NCBI RefSeq assembly: GCF_004000745.1
Contig: NZ_BILV01000038.1
Span: 1 to 39,122 of the forward strand
Direction of reading: 5' to 3'
Length of the DNA stretch: 39,122 bases
From: Paenibacillus barengoltzii NBRC 101215
Lineage (GTDB): Bacteria; Bacillota; Bacilli; Paenibacillales; Paenibacillaceae
Both the position numbers and the translations under genes were made by a program. The notes below the pieces were generated by a model that saw only the letters and a program-made list of their open reading frames with translations, searched no databases and was not told where the DNA came from. Positions 24,347 through 32,401 of the stretch are shown here, piece after piece (the first letter of the stretch is position 1; each line of letters starts with the position of its first letter).

Positions 24347-25412
24347 AAGTATTCAAGTTATCATCGTCCATATCCTGATTCACCTCGGGATCGTTTTCTT
24401 TATCTTCCCTACGACCATCATAGACTGCACGAAGGAAGCCCACTGGATCTCGATCCTATTGGGCTTTCTTCTGCATTGGTTTTTGATCTACATCTATACC
24501 AAGGGATTAAGCCGCTTTGAAGGCCAGAACCTGATGGATATCTATCTCCAGTATGGGAAGCTCCTTACCGCGATCTTCCTGTTGCCCCTATTCGTTTACT
24601 TGTCTATGCTAGCCTCCGTGACGATTCGGGCGTATGCGGAAACGATCTCCCTCGTGTTTCTGTCCTACACCCCGTTATGGGCAACCATGCTGCTCATCGC
24701 GATCATTTCGGCCTTCATCTCTTCCTTGGACATCCATGCCCTTTTTCGTACCGGCGTCCTTATGGGGGTGATCTTTTTCCCTCTGATTCTCTTTGTATTA
24801 TGCATGGCGTTTCAGAATGTCGATTGGCATTACGTCTTCCCCTTATGGAGCAACGATTTTTCGTTCCTTACCAACCCCAAGTACCTGGAGTCTACATTTG
24901 CCTGCGGGTTTATGTATCTCGGATTCATCCAGCCCAGCATACGGTATAACCGTAAAAAAATCTTGTGGTGGAGCATTACCCTTATTCCGTTCTATTTGAT
25001 TGCGGTGTACATTCCGGTGTTAACCTTTGGGGAGGATACGGCGGCCAAGTTCTATTTCCCCTTCATCACCGCAGTGGATACCATTGATATTACTTGGCTG
25101 ATGTTTGACCGCATCACGATGTTCTTCTTGCTCTGCACCGTCACGTTCTTCATGTTGTTTGTATCCTTGACGGTTTGGGTCAATACTGAGATCTTGAAGC
25201 GTTGTCTGCCGAAAACCGTCCGGACGCCTTACATCGTCATCGCGCTCTACCTGCTGATCTTCATCTCCGGCATCAAAATTCGAGATTTGCAGGAAGTTGA
25301 TTTCCTTTTTGATGTGAATGCCTGGTTGCATACCTATAATTACCTCGTCATTCCGTTTTCGATCTATATTCTGGGATGGATTTCCCGACGGAAGGCTGCG
25401 ACTGCCGTATGA
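24339..25412 (+). CDS. GerB-family spore germination permease subunit
   Basis: A 357-aa protein with ten or so membrane helices, of the GerB/APC-type transporter family (the B subunit of germinant receptors, resembling amino acid permeases). GTG 24339 is chosen: AAAGGATG lies at proper spacing, and it overlaps the end of the A-subunit gene by eight bases, giving translational coupling. The ATG nine bases earlier falls inside the ribosome binding site. The C subunit follows with a four-base overlap. Confidence 0.92.
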   Translation: MDRSIQVIIVHILIHLGIVFFIFPTTIIDCTKEAHWISILLGFLLHWFLIYIYTKGLSRFEGQNLMDIYLQYGKLLTAIFLLPLFVYLSMLASVTIRAYAETISLVFLSYTPLWATMLLIAIISAFISSLDIHALFRTGVLMGVIFFPLILFVLCMAFQNVDWHYVFPLWSNDFSFLTNPKYLESTFACGFMYLGFIQPSIRYNRKKILWWSITLIPFYLIAVYIPVLTFGEDTAAKFYFPFITAVDTIDITWLMFDRITMFFLLCTVTFFMLFVSLTVWVNTEILKRCLPKTVRTPYIVIALYLLIFISGIKIRDLQEVDFLFDVNAWLHTYNYLVIPFSIYILGWISRRKAATAV

Positions 25413-26497
25413 AGACCCGTCTGCTTCTACTAAAAATGGTACTGGCCATCTGCTGCCTCTTCATTCTAGGCGGATGTTGGGATAATCGAGACATCAACCA
25501 CCGTTCCTTGCCTATCGTCATGGGGATCTCCCGGGTAGATTCCATGTACAAAGTATTTCTTATGATTCCCGAATCGGGCCAAGATGGGACTAAATCTATG
25601 CTCGTGACACGAACGGGTCAGACGATTACCGAGATCGTTGATGAGATTAGCTCAAACATGGAATCCCGCGTGGATTTGCTGCATTTAAAAGTCATTGTCT
25701 TTGAACGAAAATATGCCGAGGAAGGGTTAGCCGACAGCGTCTCCAGCTTCATCCGTTCCCGTGAAATTTCAGCCAAAGCATTGGTTGCCATTTGCGATGA
25801 GGATATAGGCAAATTCTTCTATCATTTACATAAAGAGACAGAAACCGATCAAACCGTGTTATACAACTTCTTCGAGAAAAATGCCGGTCTAAACCCAACC
25901 GTCGCGGTCTCGCGAATCTGGGAAATCTTTCGCAGCATCCATTCTTACACCCGGGACATCGGGATTCCGCTCATTCGATCAGGAACAAGCACCATCATCG
26001 AAAACGCCGGCACTGCCATCATCCAGCACGGCCGGATGGTCGGGCAGATTTCGGAGGATGAAACCATGCTGTTCAATGCGTTTAATGAGCGAAGCGCACA
26101 TGGCCGAATTGAGGTCATGAACCACGCCAGCGTGATTATCCTAGGCAACTCCATGAAGCATCACGTTACACTGAAAAACGGAGCACCGTACATTCGCAGC
26201 CAGATCCATCTGAAGGTGTCGATCCTGGAAACCCGCGGGCATCCTTCTCTCGATACAATCAAGGATGAGCTCGAGTCCCAGTTGACTGAACGTTTCAGAA
26301 AAATGATAAAGTCCATGCAACAGCATGAAGCGGACATCTTGGGCGTAGGCCAATATTTCCGGAACAAAATCCCGAGGGAACAGCTCGCCCATTGGCGGTC
26401 GGAATATTTTCCCCGTCTGAGAGTGGACTTGGTGGTGAAAACAACAATTCAAAACGAAGGGAACCTAAAAACCGATAACATCAATACTCGCCAATAA
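25409..26497 (+). CDS. GerC-family spore germination lipoprotein (Ger(x)C)
   Basis: A 362-aa lipoprotein. The signal peptide ends in the lipobox LGGC (Cys23), directly followed by WDNRDINHRSLPIVMGIS, the hallmark opening of Ger(x)C proteins. The rest is the three-domain soluble body expected outside the spore inner membrane. The ATG overlaps the gerB stop (ATGA). Germinant receptors need all three subunits, and all three are intact here. A bidirectional terminator follows. Confidence 0.94.
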   Translation: MKTRLLLLKMVLAICCLFILGGCWDNRDINHRSLPIVMGISRVDSMYKVFLMIPESGQDGTKSMLVTRTGQTITEIVDEISSNMESRVDLLHLKVIVFERKYAEEGLADSVSSFIRSREISAKALVAICDEDIGKFFYHLHKETETDQTVLYNFFEKNAGLNPTVAVSRIWEIFRSIHSYTRDIGIPLIRSGTSTIIENAGTAIIQHGRMVGQISEDETMLFNAFNERSAHGRIEVMNHASVIILGNSMKHHVTLKNGAPYIRSQIHLKVSILETRGHPSLDTIKDELESQLTERFRKMIKSMQQHEADILGVGQYFRNKIPREQLAHWRSEYFPRLRVDLVVKTTIQNEGNLKTDNINTRQ

Positions 26498-26511
26498 AGC
26501 TCACAATCAAG

Positions 26512-26546
26512 AAAATCCCCCCCGGTCGCACCGTGAGGGGATTTTT
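26512..26546. terminator. Bidirectional terminator after the ger operon
   Basis: AAAATCCCC (26512-26520) and GGGGATTTTT (26537-26546) form a stem with A and T tracts on both sides, suited to the ger operon and to the converging minus-strand gene. Confidence 0.8.
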
Positions 26547-26561
26547 CATGAAAGAAGAGCA

Positions 26562-26981
26562 TTATCCGCCGATAGCCATCGCCGTGAAGACGACCGGCCC
26601 TACAACTCTGGCGGAGCTGTTATTATCCTGATTTTCTACGATCAATTGATAGTTTTGGACTCCAAGCGGGGCATGCTCAACCATGTGCACATTGATAAGG
26701 CCCCAATCGTTGAAGGCGTCCTCGATTTCTACCAGTCCATAGAAGATTTCGGTGCCTGCTCTCCAGATACGCACCAGGATGTTCGGCGTATCCAGCTGCG
26801 CTTCAACGCCAATTGTTGCCTTCAACTCAACACGGTTAGTCAAGGACGCTGGATCTGCGGGATCCAGGAATACCGAAACCCCTGCAATCTGTACGCCCCC
26901 TGCAACCGGAATCGGAATGTTAACACCATTGGTAATCGGAGTCACAACCGTCGAGTTGTAATCCAAAAGTGTTTTTGCCAT
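26562..26981 (-). CDS. Putative spore surface protein, ExsC-like
   Basis: A 139-aa soluble protein without signal peptide or membrane helix, starting MAKTLLDYNSTVVTPITNGV and predicted to be all-beta. The opening and the repeated Val/Thr-rich strands recall exosporium protein C-type proteins of Bacillus, but I cannot confirm homology. Context supports a spore link: germination receptor genes on one side and a Tyr/Pro-rich cupin on the other. GGGGAGAG lies before the ATG. CATA-N3-TA sequences, the sigma-K/E -10 pattern, occur upstream (for example 27020-27012 on the minus strand), without a convincing -35. Confidence 0.5.
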   Translation of the reverse strand: MAKTLLDYNSTVVTPITNGVNIPIPVAGGVQIAGVSVFLDPADPASLTNRVELKATIGVEAQLDTPNILVRIWRAGTEIFYGLVEIEDAFNDWGLINVHMVEHAPLGVQNYQLIVENQDNNSSARVVGPVVFTAMAIGG

Positions 26982-27137
26982 ACCATCTCTCCCCTTTGCT
27001 AAGGTATGTTCTATTCTATGTTAGAGAGAAAGAAGATTCTTAGATGAATGCATTAGTAGAATTGACTCAATTTTATACAAGCACAGGAGCAAGAAATGGG
27101 CATATGATGGAAAAAAAACTTGGAGGTTATGTCAGAC

Positions 27138-27749
27138 ATGAGTTATGTTCCCGGACCGTACCCCGGCTTGTCGTACGCCGCTCCGTATGATCCTTACATC
27201 TATCCTCAGCCTTATTTCGCTTACGGTTATTCCAATCCGCCGGCCTATCAACCTGCCCGCTATCCTGACTATATCGAGCCCAGCCCGATCTATCCTGAAT
27301 ACGATTCGTCTCCTTTGCAAGAGGGATCTTGGGATCGGCAGCCCCTTCAAGATTACGGGCAACAGCCGTTTGTCATCAATATCAGCGATGCCGCCGAGCA
27401 TAACCGGAACTTCCGGACCGCTCTCTGGACGGGCAAGTATTTTCAGGTCACTTTGATGAGCATTCCGGTCGGTGAAGATATCGGCTTGGAGGTTCACCCG
27501 GATACGGATCAGTTTGTACGCGTGGAAGAAGGTCGAGGCGTTGCGCAAATGGGCGATCGTGCGGATCACCTCACCTTCGTACGAAACATCCGTGAAGACG
27601 ACGCGGTCTTCATCCCCGCGGGCACGTGGCACAACATCATCAACACCGGCAATGAGCCGCTGAAGGTGTATGTCATTTATGCCCCGCCGCACCATAAATT
27701 TGGCACGGTGCATCGAACGAAACGAGAAGCGATGATGGAGCACGAGTAA
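27138..27749 (+). CDS. Cupin domain protein with Tyr/Pro-rich N-terminal region
   Basis: A 203-aa protein. Residues 1-75 are rich in Tyr and Pro (repeats like PYPG, YDPYIYPQPYF), resembling spore coat proteins or cross-linkable surface proteins. Residues 76-203 form a cupin: motif 1 GLEVHPDTDQFVRVEEGRG (one His and Asp/Glu ligands), motif 2 DDAVFIPAGTWHNIINTG. Such cupins bind a divalent metal and include sugar isomerases and dioxygenases, so catalysis is open. ATG 27138 is chosen because GGAGG lies 11 bases upstream; the ATG at 27129 is only two bases from that site. It is divergent from the ExsC-like gene, consistent with a spore-surface role (inference). Confidence 0.8.
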   Translation: MSYVPGPYPGLSYAAPYDPYIYPQPYFAYGYSNPPAYQPARYPDYIEPSPIYPEYDSSPLQEGSWDRQPLQDYGQQPFVINISDAAEHNRNFRTALWTGKYFQVTLMSIPVGEDIGLEVHPDTDQFVRVEEGRGVAQMGDRADHLTFVRNIREDDAVFIPAGTWHNIINTGNEPLKVYVIYAPPHHKFGTVHRTKREAMMEHE

Positions 27750-27762
27750 TCTCGATGGGGGA

Positions 27763-27793
27763 CAGGGAGGTTGATGGAAACCTCCCTGTTTGC
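27763..27793 (+). terminator. Stem-loop terminator after the cupin gene
   Basis: ACAGGGAGGTT (27763-27773) pairs perfectly with AACCTCCCTGT (27779-27789) around a five-base loop, followed by a short TTGCT tail. Confidence 0.65.
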
Positions 27794-27863
27794 TGTCACA
27801 AATAGATTCCTTCACTTGTCTTATAGATGTACACAAAATAAAGACAAAATGGAGGAACCAACA

Positions 27864-28505
27864 ATGAGCAAATTACTGGTCATTAACGCACACCCGGAGG
27901 CAAATTCGACTGCATCTTTTAGTCTGAACGTATTGGACTTTTTTCTAAAAAAATATAGAGAGCATCAATCCGGCGAGGAGATCATCGAACAAATCAACTT
28001 ATACGAGGACGTTGTCCCCATGGTGGACAAGACGGTACTTAGCGCATGGAGAAAACAAAGAAACGGTGAAGAACTAACGAGCGAAGAGCACGAGGTCACC
28101 CGAAAGATGGACAAGGTCCTTCAACAATTCAAAAGCGCGCGGAAGTATATCATCGCCTACCCTTTGCATAACTTTAACGTGCCGTCCAAATTAAAGGACT
28201 ATATGGATAACATTATGATCGCCAAAGAAACCTTCAAGTACACCGAAAATGGATCCGTAGGTCTTCTTAAGGACGGACGCAGCATGGTGGTCATCCAGGG
28301 CAGCGGAGCGATTTATACCAACAACGATTGGTATACCGAAGTTGAATTCTCTTATAAGTACCTGAAATCGATGTTTCAATTTCTGGGGATCGAGGATTTT
28401 GAAATCATTCGGGTTCAAGGAACCGACATTTTAGATAAAGATGAAGTTTTGCAGAAGGCCTATACCGAAGCGGAGAAAGCGGCGGTTCAGTTGGCTTTGA
28501 AATGA
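27864..28505 (+). CDS. azoR: FMN-dependent NADH-azoreductase / NAD(P)H dehydrogenase (AzoR-like)
   Basis: A 213-aa flavodoxin-fold quinone/azo reductase of normal length for AzoR (about 210). It begins SKLLVINAHPEANSTASFS, the FMN phosphate-binding loop, and contains YPLHNFNVPSKLKDYMDNI (about residues 103-121) and the glycine-rich VVIQGSGAIY segment, both standard for the family. It reduces quinones and azo compounds by two electrons at the expense of NADH and is often induced by thiol or quinone stress. GGAGG lies eight bases before ATG 27864. It is a single-gene unit. Confidence 0.9.
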   Translation: MSKLLVINAHPEANSTASFSLNVLDFFLKKYREHQSGEEIIEQINLYEDVVPMVDKTVLSAWRKQRNGEELTSEEHEVTRKMDKVLQQFKSARKYIIAYPLHNFNVPSKLKDYMDNIMIAKETFKYTENGSVGLLKDGRSMVVIQGSGAIYTNNDWYTEVEFSYKYLKSMFQFLGIEDFEIIRVQGTDILDKDEVLQKAYTEAEKAAVQLALK

Positions 28506-28506
28506 T

Positions 28507-28540
28507 AAAAAAAGCGCCCCCCGAAAACCTCGGAGGGCGC
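28507..28540 (-). terminator. Rho-independent terminator of the tRNA-Thr gene
   Basis: On the minus strand GCGCCC (28540-28535) pairs with GGGCGC (28519-28514), with further internal pairing, followed by seven T residues. Confidence 0.75.
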
Positions 28541-28559
28541 GTTACGCTTGCATATCAGA

Positions 28560-28632
28560 TGCTGGTGAAGGGACTCGAACCCCCGACCCACGCATTACGA
28601 ATGCGTTGCTCTACCAGCTGAGCTACACCAGC
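28560..28632 (-). tRNA. tRNA-Thr (anticodon CGU)
   Basis: The 73-base minus-strand sequence folds as a standard cloverleaf. The acceptor GCTGGTG pairs with CACCAGC, the D-arm is AGCTCAGCTGGTAGAGC, the anticodon stem ACGCA/TGCGT encloses loop TTCGTAA (anticodon CGT), and the T-arm carries GGTTCGAGTCC. The discriminator is A, and CCA is not encoded. It decodes ACG threonine codons. It stands alone with its own terminator. Confidence 0.96.
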
Positions 28633-28703
28633 AGGTTCGTTTTTAGCGAACAAAATTTATTATACCGAGTTTTAAAAATAATGCAAGCACCAATTTCAAG
28701 AAA

Positions 28704-29003
28704 TTATAATTTCTCGCGCACCGAGCGTAGCTTCTGCTCCGAGGAGCTGGCTTTGTCGCGGCGATCATCGATCTTGATCGAGGTTGATACGCGGCCGGCA
28801 CCGGATTGGAACGGCGCTTCGTGAATCGCGCGAATCGCAGTAAACACATCATCTAACGATCCTTCAATAATCGTGCTCATGGAGGTGAGGGTAAAGGTAA
28901 TGCCCTTCTGCTTCTCCAACACCCGATGCAACTCGGCTACATAAGCGCTGAGGCTGGTGCTCCCCGTCCCGATCGGAATAACGGTAACTTCGGCGATAGC
29001 CAT
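28704..29003 (-). CDS. MTH1187-family thiamine-binding protein
   Basis: A 99-aa member of the MTH1187/YkoF-like family, small ferredoxin-fold proteins reported to bind thiamine in the cytoplasm. It starts MAIAEVTVIPIGTGSTSLS, the conserved strand with the GTGSTS loop, and has GITFTLTSMSTIIEG in the middle and VSTSIKIDDRRD near the end, all typical. ATG 29003 follows AAGGGAG at six bases; the frame remains open upstream but has no ribosome binding site. It is transcribed toward the tRNA gene. No thiamine genes are adjacent. Confidence 0.85.
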   Translation of the reverse strand: MAIAEVTVIPIGTGSTSLSAYVAELHRVLEKQKGITFTLTSMSTIIEGSLDDVFTAIRAIHEAPFQSGAGRVSTSIKIDDRRDKASSSEQKLRSVREKL

Positions 29004-29280
29004 AATCGGCTCCCTTCTTTCCTGGTTATTGGATTGGTTTGAAACCTTTAGATCCCTAAGCTGTTTTTCGTCCGATAACTCTATTCTAACCAACCCCGCT
29101 CCTGAAGATCAACCGAACCCGTCTGCTAAATTTCCAGGCCATCCCCAAAACTCACATCCCCTGTAAAACGCCGTCTAGTCCTCCAGTCCCATTTATAAAT
29201 GTTCACATTTTTCATCCGTCCCCCGCTCTCCGCATCATTGCGCGGACCGGAGGTTTTCACATCGTTTTCAGTCAGTTTTC

Positions 29281-29297
29281 AATGGGAAAATCCCATT
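29281..29297. promoter_or_regulatory. Short palindrome upstream of the nrdD leader (possible operator)
   Basis: AATGGGA-AAA-TCCCATT has perfect 7-bp arms. It lies about 55 bp upstream of the NrdR-like box. No regulator can be named. The rest of 29004-29336 shows no gene. Confidence 0.3.
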
Positions 29298-29336
29298 TAC
29301 AAACACAACATCTTGGGCTATCCTTAGATCAACGCA

Positions 29337-29350
29337 ACAAAATATAGTGT
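29337..29350 (+). promoter_or_regulatory. NrdR box-like operator upstream of nrdDG
   Basis: ACAAAATATAGTGT matches the NrdR box consensus ACACWAKMTWGTGT at 13 of 14 positions. It contains TATAGT (29343-29348), a likely -10, so binding would block transcription. NrdR boxes normally come in pairs; a weaker ten-of-fourteen match lies at 29303-29316, with slightly long spacing. Confidence 0.6.
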
Positions 29351-29579
29351 GAACGGGTGATCCGGCGGACGATCCGCCGGAGCTTAAAAGGGAAGTGCGG
29401 TGCAAGTCCGCTGCGGTCCCGCCACTGTAATCGGTAGCTGGGTACTAAAGACGAGGCGTTCGCCTACATCGTCTTGAAGACCCAGCCGTTCGACTGACGA
29501 TATGCCACTACAGCTTAATGCTTGATGAGCTGCGGGAAGGCGTCAGCAACGTTCCGAAAGCCAGGAGACCTGCCCGTTT
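29351..29579 (+). promoter_or_regulatory. Cobalamin (AdoCbl-type) riboswitch
   Basis: The leader holds the core of a cobalamin riboswitch: AAAAGGGAAGTGCGGTGCAA, then GTCCCGCCACTGTAATCGG (with the GCCACTG core), and the 3' element AGCCAGGAGACCTGCCC. The closing P1 helix forms between AACGGG (about 29352) and CCCGTT (about 29573). A long GC stem near the 5' end (CCGGCGGA/TCCGCCGG) adds structure. With a terminator downstream, B12 is expected to switch off the class III reductase genes. Confidence 0.92.
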
Positions 29580-29684
29580 GAAAGACACCGACGGAAAACC
29601 TGCGAGGATCAGGGATGGTGTCCGCTTGCCGCCGAAATGTTGGGCCTTGATTTGGTCTGTCCATCTTTTTTGCAGTGCATTCGG

Positions 29685-29724
29685 GCATGTCTACCTCGTT
29701 GGTTGGACATGCTCTTTTATTTTT
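29685..29724 (+). terminator. Expression-platform terminator of the cobalamin riboswitch
   Basis: GCATGTC (29685-29691) pairs with GACATGC (29706-29712), followed by TCTTTTATTTTT. It lies between the aptamer and nrdD, the expected place for B12-dependent attenuation. Confidence 0.75.
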
Positions 29725-29761
29725 GAACTAAAGCTCGGTTTACAGGGAGGAGAAGTGTGTT

Positions 29762-31738
29762 ATGGCATGGGTAAGCCAGACGTATACCGGCCGGGACACC
29801 TTGCTGGATGAAGTGATTCGAATGGGCGAGGAAATCGTCCAGAGCCGCAATCTTGAGGTGCTGCGTGAGAACGCCAATTTAAACGGAGAGAGCTTCTCCG
29901 GCAAGATGAGCAAATTCGGCAGCGAGTATTCTAAATGGTATGCAAGTCATTTCGTACTGCCAACTCGCTTGGTCCAGGCGATTCAGGATAATATCGTGTA
30001 TGTTCACGACTTGGATCAGTATGCTCTTGGCACAACGAACTGTATCTTTATCCCGTTTGACAAGCTGCTGCGCAGAGGCTTCAACACCGGCAACGGCAGC
30101 GTACGCCCGCCAACTTCGATCATGACGGCGATGGCGCTGGTAGCGATCATTTTCCAATCCCAGCAAAACTCCCAATACGGCGGCGTGTCCGCCAATAAGC
30201 TGGACTTTGATCTCGCTCCGTACGTAGCCAAATCGTTCGCCAAATACTTCCGCAAAGGGCTGGATTATTTCGAGGAGGGCAACGCGAACGCTGATTTTGG
30301 TGATATCACCATGAGCCGCAGCGATCTGAAGAAGCAATATCCTAAGGCATTTAGCTATGCGCTCAAGGAAACCAAAAGTGAGACGTTCCAGGCAGCCGAA
30401 AGCCTGATCCATAATCTGAACACGATGTCGAGCCGGGCCGGCGGGCAAATCCCGTTCACCAGCATCAATTACGGCACATGTACCTCACCGGAAGGACAAC
30501 TGGTCATCGACTCCCTGCTCACGGCCACGATACGCGGGCTGGGCCATGGGGAAACGCCGATTTTCCCGATTCAGATTTTTAAATGTAAACAAGGCGTCAA
30601 CCAGAATCCGGGGGAACCTAACTACTCCCTATTTCTGAAAGCGGCGGAATGCTCGGCCAAACGGCTTTATCCCAACTTCGCCAACCTGGATGCTCCGCTG
30701 AATCTGATGTACTACGATCCAACGGATCCGGATACGGAATTTGCGACAATGGGCTGCCGCACCCGGGTGCTGGCTGACCGGTTCGGCCGCAATCGTCTGT
30801 CTGGCAAAGGCAACCTTTCCTTTAATACGCTGAACCTGGTCAAGCTAGGCTTGAAGTACGGCATCGCGTTGGGACACCGCAAAGAGCCCGACGAACGCGG
30901 CTTCTACCGCGAGCTGACTCACTATATGAATATCGCCCTGGAGGGATTGCTGCATCGCTTCTCGATTCAGGCCTCCCAAAAAGCGAAGGCTTCCGATTTC
31001 ATGATGCGGGAAGGCGTCTGGGAAGGCGGTGAGCAGCTGGCGCCGGATGATCAGGTCGGCGAATTGCTGAAGCACGGCAGCTTGTCCATCGGGTTCATCG
31101 GGCTGGCCGAATGCATGAAGGCGATGTACGGGAAGCATCACGGCGAAGATGAAGCCGTGTATCAGAAAGCTTACGACCTGATCGCCTACATGCGCGACTA
31201 TTGTGACGGCCAAAGCGAAATTCACAATCTCAATATCACGTTGTTTGCGACCCCGGCGGAGGGGCTGTCCGGCAAGTTCACCAAACGCGACCGTGCGGTC
31301 TACGGCCCGCTGCCCGGGATTTTGGACCGCGAGTATTACACGAATTCGTTCCATATCCCGGTCTACTACAACATCAGTGCGGCACGAAAAATCGAGCTGG
31401 AAGCCAAATTCCACGGGCTGTGCAACGCCGGAGCCATCTCTTATATCGAGCTTAACGGCAATGCCCGCAACAATCCGGAAGCATTCGTCAAAATCGTGCA
31501 ATACGCCCTGCAGCAGCAGGTCAGCTATTTTAGCATCAACCATCCGATCGACCGCTGCTCCGCCTGCGGCTTTGAAGGGATCATTGGGGCAAGCTGCCCC
31601 TCCTGCGGCAGCCATGAGAGCGAAGTGCATATTCGCCGTTTGCGCCGGGTGACCGGTTATCTGACCGGCGACTACCAGACACGGTTCAACCCCGCTAAAC
31701 AAGCGGAGGTTCGCGACCGGGTGAAACACGACGCATGA
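29762..31738 (+). CDS. nrdD: Anaerobic (class III) ribonucleoside-triphosphate reductase
   Basis: A 658-aa glycyl radical enzyme that makes dNTPs without oxygen. The C-terminus has the zinc site CSAC (C599, C602) and CPSC (C612, C615) and the glycyl radical motif RVTGYL with G632. The central GCRTRV region and NTCT-like NYGTCTSPEGQ segment carry catalytic cysteines. It begins MAWVSQTYTGRDTLLDEV and has no N-terminal ATP-cone, which is present in many ~700-750-aa homologues, so dATP feedback through that domain should be absent. GGAGGAG precedes the ATG. nrdG overlaps its stop by four bases. Confidence 0.95.
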   Translation: MAWVSQTYTGRDTLLDEVIRMGEEIVQSRNLEVLRENANLNGESFSGKMSKFGSEYSKWYASHFVLPTRLVQAIQDNIVYVHDLDQYALGTTNCIFIPFDKLLRRGFNTGNGSVRPPTSIMTAMALVAIIFQSQQNSQYGGVSANKLDFDLAPYVAKSFAKYFRKGLDYFEEGNANADFGDITMSRSDLKKQYPKAFSYALKETKSETFQAAESLIHNLNTMSSRAGGQIPFTSINYGTCTSPEGQLVIDSLLTATIRGLGHGETPIFPIQIFKCKQGVNQNPGEPNYSLFLKAAECSAKRLYPNFANLDAPLNLMYYDPTDPDTEFATMGCRTRVLADRFGRNRLSGKGNLSFNTLNLVKLGLKYGIALGHRKEPDERGFYRELTHYMNIALEGLLHRFSIQASQKAKASDFMMREGVWEGGEQLAPDDQVGELLKHGSLSIGFIGLAECMKAMYGKHHGEDEAVYQKAYDLIAYMRDYCDGQSEIHNLNITLFATPAEGLSGKFTKRDRAVYGPLPGILDREYYTNSFHIPVYYNISAARKIELEAKFHGLCNAGAISYIELNGNARNNPEAFVKIVQYALQQQVSYFSINHPIDRCSACGFEGIIGASCPSCGSHESEVHIRRLRRVTGYLTGDYQTRFNPAKQAEVRDRVKHDA

Positions 31739-32253
31739 ACATTTGCGGGTACTACCCGGAATCCATTAATGAAGGGCCCGGCTTGAGAGCAGCGATCTTC
31801 ATCAGCGGATGCCGCCATTATTGCAAAGGCTGCTTCAGCCCAAAAACCTGGAGCTTCGATTACGGGGAACCGCTCACTTTGGAGCGGGAAGCAGAAATTA
31901 TTTATGACATTAAACATAATCCGTTGCTCAGCGGACTCACGATCCTTGGCGGTGATCCTTTTTTCTCCGCTGCTGAGGTCTGCGGTTTTATCGACCGGCT
32001 TGTGGCGGAAACCGGGCCAATATCCATCTGGATTTACACCGGTTATACGTTGGAAGAATTAATCGAACGCCCCGGCTCCCCCGAATATGAACTGTTGCGG
32101 CGTTGCGAGGTGCTGGTCGACGGAAGGTTCGTTGAGGAGCTTCGCGATCCTTCCCTGCTCTATCGCGGCAGCTCCAATCAACGGCTGATCGATATTCAAC
32201 AAAGCCTGCGGCAGGGACAAGCCGTGTTATGGGAGCCCCTGTTCTCTTTTTAG
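31735..32253 (+). CDS. nrdG: Anaerobic ribonucleotide reductase activating protein (radical SAM)
   Basis: A 172-aa radical SAM activase that generates the glycyl radical on NrdD. The [4Fe-4S] motif CRHYCKGC gives C26, C30 and C33, in the Cx3Cx2C pattern. The SAM-binding GGDPFF and the family start MNICGYYPESINEGPGLR are clear. Length is normal (150-175). The ATGA overlap with nrdD ensures coupled translation. Confidence 0.96.
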   Translation: MNICGYYPESINEGPGLRAAIFISGCRHYCKGCFSPKTWSFDYGEPLTLEREAEIIYDIKHNPLLSGLTILGGDPFFSAAEVCGFIDRLVAETGPISIWIYTGYTLEELIERPGSPEYELLRRCEVLVDGRFVEELRDPSLLYRGSSNQRLIDIQQSLRQGQAVLWEPLFSF

Positions 32254-32276
32254 CTGATTGATCTTATTGATCCTGA

Positions 32277-32302
32277 GCGCAACTTGATTGCGCCCCTTTT
32301 TT
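32277..32302 (+). terminator. Rho-independent terminator after nrdDG
   Basis: GCGCAA (32277-32282) pairs with TTGCGC (32288-32293), followed by CCCTTTTTT. Confidence 0.85.
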
Positions 32303-32401
32303 CACTGATTATCTGCAATTTGAACATTCAAGATTTGGGGTAACGCCCCCCATCTGCAGTATTGATCCTACCTTAATATATGGAAAGTGAGGATTTATCT
32401 C

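Noticed and set aside
28560..28632. tRNA-Thr as an integration (att) site
   Set aside because: No integrase, no repeated tRNA 3' fragment and no foreign-looking cargo were found next to it.
29518..29811. 97-codon plus-strand frame across the riboswitch and nrdD start
   Set aside because: It overlaps the conserved cobalamin aptamer and terminator, so it is non-coding leader.
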